A stretch of 25,208 nucleotides of DNA, taken from NCBI GenBank assembly GCA_037447655.1, contig JBBHKE010000343.1:20690-45897 (forward strand), written 5' to 3'. The notes below the pieces were generated by a model, which made no database searches, had not been told where the DNA came from, and saw nothing but the letters and a program-made list of their open reading frames with translations. Below, one piece after another: positions 20,254 to 25,208 of this stretch (position 1 is the stretch's first letter; each line of letters begins with the position of its first letter). Both the position numbers and the translations under genes were made by a program. This DNA comes from Zygnema cylindricum. Taxonomy: Eukaryota > Streptophyta > Zygnematophyceae > Zygnematales > Zygnemataceae.

Positions 20254-20281
20254 AATACATACTACCAAAAGGTAATGAAAT

Positions 20282-21129
20282 TAGTGTTGGGTATCGAGGA
20301 CCTTTTGCCGATATTTGATATATATCGAATTTCAGGTACCCGATAATCGATATATTGCTTCGATATATCGAAAAGAAAAATATTGTGATATATCAAGATA
20401 TATCGCCAATATATCGCCGATATATGGTATAGCCAATATATCGAGGCATTAAAAAAAAAAAAATCACAGGTCTCCAAAGTCACGTGGCTTCAGACAAGGT
20501 GACCGTAAAATTTTTGCCGAAAAGAAATACAGTTTTTTCTTGAAAGTCAGCAGAGTGAAGGAGATCCTTGAGGTACATTGATTCGGTAAAGTACACTTGC
20601 AAAGACAGTACACTTGCAAAGTACACGTACGTAATGCGCAAGTAAATCTTTGAAGATTTTAGAGATTTGATCGTCAACTTACAACGAACCACTCAGATCA
20701 AAACACATATATAAAACTTATTTACAGAATATACGTGATGTTAACCAAGGCCTAAATGTTGATGTCCGTACTATTACAAAGACCTCCTCATGTAACCATA
20801 CCCCAAATAAGTAATTATATGAATTACACAAATTGTACTTTTATGTCGGTTAGATTTTGCGGCGTCTACCTTTAAATCACGGAACGAAAATCACGGTTTC
20901 ACTTGTCCACTAACGATACCCCAATATCGTTTTTCGCACAAAGCCCCCATCATCATGGCTTCCCTTATAGATGAACCGAGATCCATTCAAGGTGGGCACC
21001 CTAGAGGGTGGGCCCATAACCTGAAATTTTGTGTCCTCCATTGGACCACAGAATACAAGAAGCCTCTAAATAGTTTTTAACTAACCCACTAAATCATCGC
21101 GATATGAATCTATCTGATACCCAACACTA
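20282..21129. mobile_element. Non-autonomous hAT element with exact 8-bp target-site duplication
   Basis: It begins tagtgttgggtatcgagg and ends ctgatacccaacacta, a 14-bp perfect inverted repeat at the tips that fits the hAT pattern TAGNG. It is flanked on both sides by the same 8-mer aatgaaat (20274-20281 and 21130-21137), the signature length of hAT insertion. 848 bp with no transposase. The first part (20300-20450) is a cluster of gatatatcg palindromes. The right part carries a 57-bp segment found again at 22051. Confidence 0.92.
21036..21092. repeat. 57-bp dispersed direct repeat, copy A (inside the hAT MITE)
   Basis: cctccattggaccacagaat, then acaagaagcctctaaatag, then tttttaactaacccact. 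It matches 22051-22107 with about five differences, and similarity continues about 15 bp to the left (aaattttgtgt / aaattctgtgt). Confidence 0.9.
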
Positions 21130-21264
21130 AATGAAATAGTACATAATTTCACTGCTCATTGTAATTAGCGTTAATGAATTATTAGTGTTAATTCGAAATT
21201 AGGATGTGAAATATCATTTGACGTGGCAGATTGGAGTATGCTCGCTTAAATAGTATTGCTGACA

Positions 21265-21537
21265 CTATTTTCTGATTTTTGGCCAATCGCGACCTAAATT
21301 AGTGCTTTTAACTTTTATTGGCTGTTTACATTTATGCCGACAAAATACGATGCAAAGGTGAACTGTACCTCCTTTTTGAGTTTTCGCGTTTTTGTTTTGA
21401 GGCATCCAACAAGGTAACGCCCTATTAAACTTCCGCGTTCCGTACAACACTGGAATGTTTGAGGCGGTTGATGTTTGAGGTGGTAGGAGATCACACTTGT
21501 TGGCATAGGAATATCTAGCCGTTTTGTCCTTCAGCAA
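21265..21537 (-). pseudogene. Unrecognised ORF / possible transposon-derived remnant
   Basis: An open frame of 90 codons with balanced composition, unlike the low-complexity frames elsewhere. It contains a Cys/His cluster (HLCIVFCRHKC). No family recognised, and no upstream exon or promoter evident. Its setting within repeats suggests a remnant of a mobile element, but it may be chance. Confidence 0.25.
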
Positions 21538-22050
21538 GTCTAGATCTTGACAGGGAATGACTCCTGTAGACTTTTTCCACCACTAAAGATCGATACAGAT
21601 TCACCAAGGCGGTAGGAATCCTGGTATGCGACACGTGCCATCCGAAACTATGTCCATCACGAAGTGAAGATATCATTGGAATATAGAAAAAAACGCTCTA
21701 CGTGTACGGTATATACTTGATCCGCACGTCAACAAGCGCTGCAGTCGAACAGTCATCAAAATGTTGGCAAAACAAACAGTAGACTTTTTGAAGCTTCGAT
21801 GTAAAATATGGATTGTTAAATCAATGGTGTACGCTTCAGATGTGATTTTCAAATTATATTAAAGCAAAGACGTGGCAGTCAAAAACTTTATAGAGCAGTT
21901 CAAAACCCGCTCCCATTGGTTCACAAGATGGTCGACATGGCCTTGAAAATTTCTGCACACGTGCTACGCTGAGAAACGTTTTGCCAAAATACACGTCGAC
22001 GTGGCAGCAGGGATCTTATGCGTCACATATTCAAAAGTTGAAATTCTGTG

Positions 22051-22107
22051 TCCTCCATTGGACTATAGAATACAGGAAGCCTCTATATAGTTTTTAACTA
22101 ACCCACT
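22051..22107. repeat. 57-bp dispersed direct repeat, copy B
   Basis: Same orientation as copy A, 1015 bp downstream and outside that element. Followed by unrelated sequence (tcaaaccacaaccactg). It may mark the end of another, related element covering 21130-22110. Confidence 0.85.
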
Positions 22108-22511
22108 TCAAACCACAACCACTGCTGCCCAAGAAGGCAAACTAACAGTTTGACTGCACCTTTGTGTAATCTGGACTCCCCTGAGGCCGTAGCAAAAAGA
22201 ATCACTGAAAACGGCCAACCAACCGATAAGTTATGGGGTGGGAAGATGCCTATTTTATACAAACCCTCAAGGGGAGAGGTGAATGTATCTAAAAACACTA
22301 AGTCCTGATTCCCTCTAATAACTGCTATCAAGTGAAGATCGGACCAATTATATTGCTGTACCGTACCAAGAAGTACTACTGCCGTTGTACCTTTTGTGAG
22401 ACAAATGTACGACAAGGCTATTACGTGGACGCGTGCCATTTTTTTACTCGTCCATAGGTTCCTTGGAATTCTCGCGACCAAATGTGACCTCTCCACGTGG
22501 CGCCAGGTCAT
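22098..22511 (-). CDS. Hypothetical 137-aa ORF, unrecognised
   Basis: ATG-initiated on the - strand (MTWRHVERSHLVARIPRNLW at its start) with mixed composition and hydrophobic stretches (VIALSYICL, PFSVILFATA). No domain was recognised. Its 3' end runs into the 57-bp repeat copy B, and its 5' side faces a + strand TATAAATA at about 22600. It could be a remnant of a mobile element or a chance frame. Confidence 0.25.
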   Translation of the reverse strand: MTWRHVERSHLVARIPRNLWTSKKMARVHVIALSYICLTKGTTAVVLLGTVQQYNWSDLHLIAVIRGNQDLVFLDTFTSPLEGLYKIGIFPPHNLSVGWPFSVILFATASGESRLHKGAVKLLVCLLGQQWLWFEVG

Positions 22512-22597
22512 GCCATGTCACAAAAAGCCAAAGTGACCACTCCAGGATTTTGGCGATGATGTGCGCCGTTGGATATGAACCGAAATGCAATCTCAGC

Positions 22598-22606
22598 CGT
22601 TATAAA
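22598..22606 (+). promoter_or_regulatory. TATA-box-like site
   Basis: gttataaatacttgcgc lies in otherwise mixed sequence, before a stretch with little repeat content. There is no matching coding sequence immediately downstream, so it could belong to an element terminus. Weak support. Confidence 0.25.
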
Positions 22607-22839
22607 TACTTGCGCAATATTCGTTTCGCTGTCGAAACAAAATGCGTGGTATCTCTTTCGAAATAGTATCGTACTTCGTACTTTACAAAACTCTATCTAT
22701 GCATGTCGTATACAGTTTCAGTTAAATGAATTTGTTCACTCATAAATAAATATATATCTATCATACCCTATAGCATTTAGCATTGGTCCTAGTCTAATAG
22801 GATAAAGATGACCGCTACCGGCTAACTTGACGGACGACA

Positions 22840-23061
22840 GGTACCGGGATGAAGTCTTGGGTCCGTTAGGTATCTTTTTAGTTACCGACAAAAAATAACT
22901 GCCTTTAGGTATCTTTTTAGTATCTTTTTAGTAACCTACAAAAAAGAATAGGTACCGGGATGAAGTCTTGGGTCCGTTAGGTATCTTTTTAGTAACCGAC
23001 AAAAAATAACTGCCTTTAGGTATCTTTTTAGTATCTTTTTAGTAACCTACAAAAAAGAACT
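22840..23061. repeat. Tandem duplication, two copies of 111 bp
   Basis: ggtaccgggatgaagtcttg starts at 22840 and again at 22951. The copies are almost identical through the repeated sub-motif aggtatctttttag. Each unit itself contains three tatctttttagt sub-repeats, so this is a nested repeat. Confidence 0.95.
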
Positions 23062-23080
23062 GCCTGTTGAACTAAGGCAG

Positions 23081-23132
23081 CCATGGTTCAACCACACTCT
23101 CTATCCAACCATGGTTCAACCACCCTCTCTAT
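23081..23132. repeat. Two tandem 27-bp units
   Basis: ccatggttcaaccacactct and ccatggttcaaccaccctct, each followed by ctatcc, in direct tandem right after the 111-bp repeats. Confidence 0.9.
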
Positions 23133-23386
23133 CCTTCAGTGACTACAACAAGTATGGGGGCTAGAGAGAGGAGGGGCTAGGAAGAGGAGGTGGAGGCAGG
23201 CTGTCCGTCCTTTTCTTTTTCCTTTTATACTAACATATTTATACCTAGAAAATACTCTTGAAATCTATTAATTTCAACAAAAGTGAGTTGTGCAATTGGC
23301 GCCAGCGTATATATTGCAGTTTCCAAATTCAAATTCTCCAGCAACTTGTAACTTCATTTCAAGCCATAACCACAGCAAGAATCTTA

Positions 23387-23530
23387 CTGTCAACCAACAT
23401 TCAAATTCTTCCTGTAGCAAATATATATCGACGACAACATTCAAATTCTTCCTGTAGCAGATATATCGATGACAGCTTTCGACGACAACATTCAAATTCT
23501 TCCTGTAGCAAATATATTGACGACAGCTTA
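23387..23530 (+). repeat. Three-copy ~40-50-bp repeat in the probable 5' leader of the Hli gene
   Basis: caacattcaaattcttcctg + tagca(a/g)atata occurs at about 23395, 23435 and 23487, the last two with gacagctt tails. Directly followed by the donor-like gtaagtgagt at 23541. Confidence 0.9.
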
Positions 23531-23540
23531 GTTACCAGTT

Positions 23541-23599
23541 GTAAGTGAGTCTGTTAATTTGCCTTTGCCAGATTCTGTTTTAACTTGGTTTTTTTTTAG
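23541..23599 (+). other. Possible short leader intron (or donor of a longer 5' UTR intron) upstream of the Hli gene
   Basis: gtaagtgagt at 23541 is a near-ideal donor. A 59-nt intron could end at the ttttaacttggttttttttt + ag acceptor near 23599. Alternatively the same donor could use the tttttgatttag acceptor at 23935. No in-frame coding joins 23540 to the Hli frame (a stop arises), so the upstream exon would be untranslated. Confidence 0.4.
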
Positions 23600-23919
23600 T
23601 AGAATGTGTTTCTTAGTAAACTTGTTTGTTAAGTACTGTTCAAGTTGGGAATGATTGGCATAAGGATGGAACAATTTAATCGGTAGATTAATCCTTAGTT
23701 TTTACCACTTATTGCTGACTTGATTCGATTTGATTTGATTTGATTTGATAGGTGTAGTTTGTACTCTTCATAGCAATAATGGTTCAACTCTGGTATGATT
23801 GATAGTTTATATGGCCTCTAATTTTTCGACTAGTAATTGCTTACAAAAGTCATCCAAGCTGAAAATTATGTGTGCTGAAAAATTTCCTGGCACATTTAAG
23901 AGGAATATATTAAGATTTG

Positions 23920-24322
23920 ATGTTTTTTGATTTAGAGAATTCTGTACGATTACGTTTTTCTTACAAAGAAACAATGTGAGTTTATAACAAAATTTCATAC
24001 GGATCTTGTTGACACATCTTACTCCTTTCTTCCTCCGCTTTTCTCTTCCCTTTCCCCTTCCTCCTCTTCTATTTCCTCCTCCCTCCTAGCTCCTCTCTTC
24101 CCTCTTTTTCCTGTCCTCCGTCTCTCCTCTCTCTTCCTGTTCCTCCCCTCCTCCCTTCCTCTTTCCTTTTTCCTCTCCTCCTTCCTCTCCTTTTTATTTG
24201 TTGCCAGGAACGGTTCTTTTACTGCCAAAGCTGAGCGATGGAATGGACGTTTGGCGATGGTGGGATTTGCCGGTATCTTGATCTGGGAATACATTTTTGG
24301 TCGGGCTCTATTCCACTTTTAA
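23920..24322 (+). CDS. hli: High-light-inducible (Hli/one-helix) chlorophyll a/b-binding-like protein, two exons
   Basis: Exons 23920-23975 and 24208-24322 join through a 232-nt GTGAGT...CAG intron to a 56-aa protein ending in TAA. The core AERWNGRLAMVGFAGILIWE is the single LHC-type helix. The ExxNGRxAMxGF motif carries the chlorophyll-ligating Glu and Asn plus the Arg that pairs in helix dimers. The C-terminus is FGRALFHF, as in free-standing cyanobacterial Hlips. Such proteins sit in thylakoid membranes, bind chlorophyll and carotenoid, and protect photosystems or assembly intermediates from excess light. The length is cyanobacterial; no transit peptide or second domain is seen. An alternative start is Met19, whose ATG is split by the intron (AT|G), giving 38 aa. 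This is needed if the upstream donor at 23541 is spliced to 23936. No expression evidence is available, but the motif is unambiguous. Plant-type OHP with an unseen N-terminal exon is the main alternative. Confidence 0.85.
24022..24195 (+). repeat. Pyrimidine tract filling most of the Hli intron
   Basis: Nearly pure C/T on the sense strand (ctcctttcttcctccg, then ttccc/ctcct units) up to about 12 nt before ttgccag, the acceptor of exon 2. Confidence 0.9.
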
Positions 24323-24711
24323 ACGTTTAAACATAAGGGGATCACACCTTTCTTTTTCTCACATTCGGCTTCTTAGGTTTTGATGAGGGAAGAAAAACTT
24401 CTTGTAATCAGCTTCTTAAGTTTCGGTAAGGGAAAAAAAAAGTGTTTTGAACTGTAAAAACGTTGTACAATAGACTACCTGCCTGCATGTATATATAGAA
24501 AAAGGGTAATAAAAGCCAGTGGGAAAAGGGAGTTGAGTTTAGTCGAATTCAATTTCCACCGGTTTTACTCACGGGCATTGTGTGAATATAAGCGGATACT
24601 GGAGTGGACTTTCTTTGTTTTTCTTTTAGAGTAAAAACTATCTTTTGTTTTCAACAACTGTCACTTTTTACACTCCAAAAAGTGGATCCTGTGACCTAGA
24701 GGTTGGAGGAT
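24323..24711 (+). other. 3' flank of the Hli gene
   Basis: It contains a pair of direct repeats (gcttcttaggttttgatgag at about 24367, gcttcttaagtttcggtaag at about 24410). A polyadenylation candidate aataaa lies at 24508-24513, about 185 bp after the stop codon. No further exon seen. Confidence 0.5.
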
Positions 24712-24923
24712 TATACTGTAAACCGTTATTAGTGGGTTTTATTTTTGCTGTTAGTAATTCCAATTTGGTTCCGAACGACGTATTTGCCTTAAAACCGTTT
24801 GAATAAACAGCGTTAAGAAAAAAACAATAAGTTTTATTAACACTATTTTTTCTATAATCATAGAAGGTAGAAAAAAATGGAACTGAATTAAAGTTGGTAA
24901 CGCTAATAACAATTTACGGTGTA
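24712..24923. mobile_element. MITE family copy 3
   Basis: The left tip tatactgtaaaccgttattag and the right tip (reverse complement tacaccgtaaattgttatta) form an inverted repeat. They match the consensus of the tips at 2232 and 5639 (ta-accg-taat-gttatta). No ORF. The internal arms are more diverged, so the copy is older or a subfamily. Confidence 0.65.
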
Positions 24924-25208
24924 AAATAGTGACATGTTTATTTTTTAAGACAGTTTTTTTTTTTTTGGTTTATCAGCAAACCGCAGCTGAAAATAGATCT
25001 TGTTGATTGATTTTGTGAAAGGAATAAGAAATCGGTGAGAATTTGGGCGAGAAGGTTGTCATTTTAATGTTCGTGTGAAAATAAATCTGTTTTTGGCATT
25101 ACTTATCGTATTTGTGAATTTTTTGTTTGAAAAATGAATGGGAAAAACGGATTTGATGTATAGTTTTTGGGCTACTTATTTGACTTTCATATACAAAGAT
25201 TTCGTTTT
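24924..25208. other. AT-rich right edge
   Basis: No exon, ORF or structured repeat recognised. Confidence 0.5.

Noticed and set aside
15711-20281. 15711 and later sequence as one large hAT element
   Set aside because: No matching right tip with an 8-bp duplication was found, and the AN1 gene lies in between.
23258-23548. 96-codon frame upstream of the Hli gene as a coding first exon or transit peptide
   Set aside because: It starts at TTG not ATG, is built of three tandem repeats, and joining it to the Hli exon at 23936 creates a TAG. Treated as probable 5' leader.
23811-23831. MASNFST as an N-terminal coding exon spliced from gtaatt at 23832 to 23936
   Set aside because: The phase would fit, but the donor (cta|gtaatt) is weak and the intron would be only 104 nt without a good pyrimidine tract; kept only as an upstream ORF.

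Overview
The window is AT-rich eukaryotic nuclear DNA. Its genes are split by GT-AG introns with long pyrimidine tracts, and it is full of simple repeats, minisatellites and DNA-transposon debris. The best clue to the organism is at the right end: a tiny one-helix chlorophyll-binding protein of the cyanobacterial high-light-inducible (Hli) type, split by a spliceosomal intron and lacking an obvious transit peptide. This points to a photosynthetic eukaryote. A photosynthetic Paulinella-type amoeba, in which nuclear hli genes of endosymbiont origin are known, fits well. Other algae with nuclear one-helix proteins are not excluded. The organism is inferred, not proven.

Layout, left to right. (1) 284-4988, + strand: the last six exons (197 aa) of an acyl-protein thioesterase / carboxylesterase of the alpha/beta-hydrolase fold. 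Its exons join in frame and carry the Ser-Asp-His triad; the N-terminal exons lie left of the window. Two of its introns contain decayed tandem copies of the neighbouring exon edge, and a third holds a minisatellite with a MITE inside. (2) 4989-7013: AT-rich region between two convergent genes, with a second, internally deleted MITE. (3) 7014-11205, - strand: at least six exons of an NHL-repeat protein with a disordered, Gly-rich C-terminus; the 5' exons were not found. (4) About 12167-15641: a hAT-type DNA transposon with a 726-codon open transposase frame on the - strand. The frame is intact, but one catalytic Asp and one zinc-finger His are replaced. (5) 16854-17721, - strand: the terminal exon of an AN1 plus two C2H2 zinc-finger protein (plant SAP11/SAP16-like order). 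Upstream are two very long purine tracts (pyrimidine on the gene's own strand). (6) About 18800-23100: a repeat and transposon zone, including a non-autonomous hAT element at 20282-21129 with an exact 8-bp target-site duplication, palindromic cgatatatcg-rich segments, a 111-bp tandem duplication and two unrecognised short ORFs. (7) 23920-24322, + strand: the Hli-like gene. (8) 24323-25208: its 3' flank, with a third MITE of the same family as at 2232 and 5639.

The genes do not form an operon or a visible pathway. They are independent housekeeping or organelle-related genes in a repeat-rich background. The most notable points are the intron-containing Hli gene, the growth of introns by tandem duplication of exon edges, and the pair of hAT elements (one long but probably catalytically dead, one short with a fresh insertion signature). 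No tRNA, rRNA or CRISPR array was seen.
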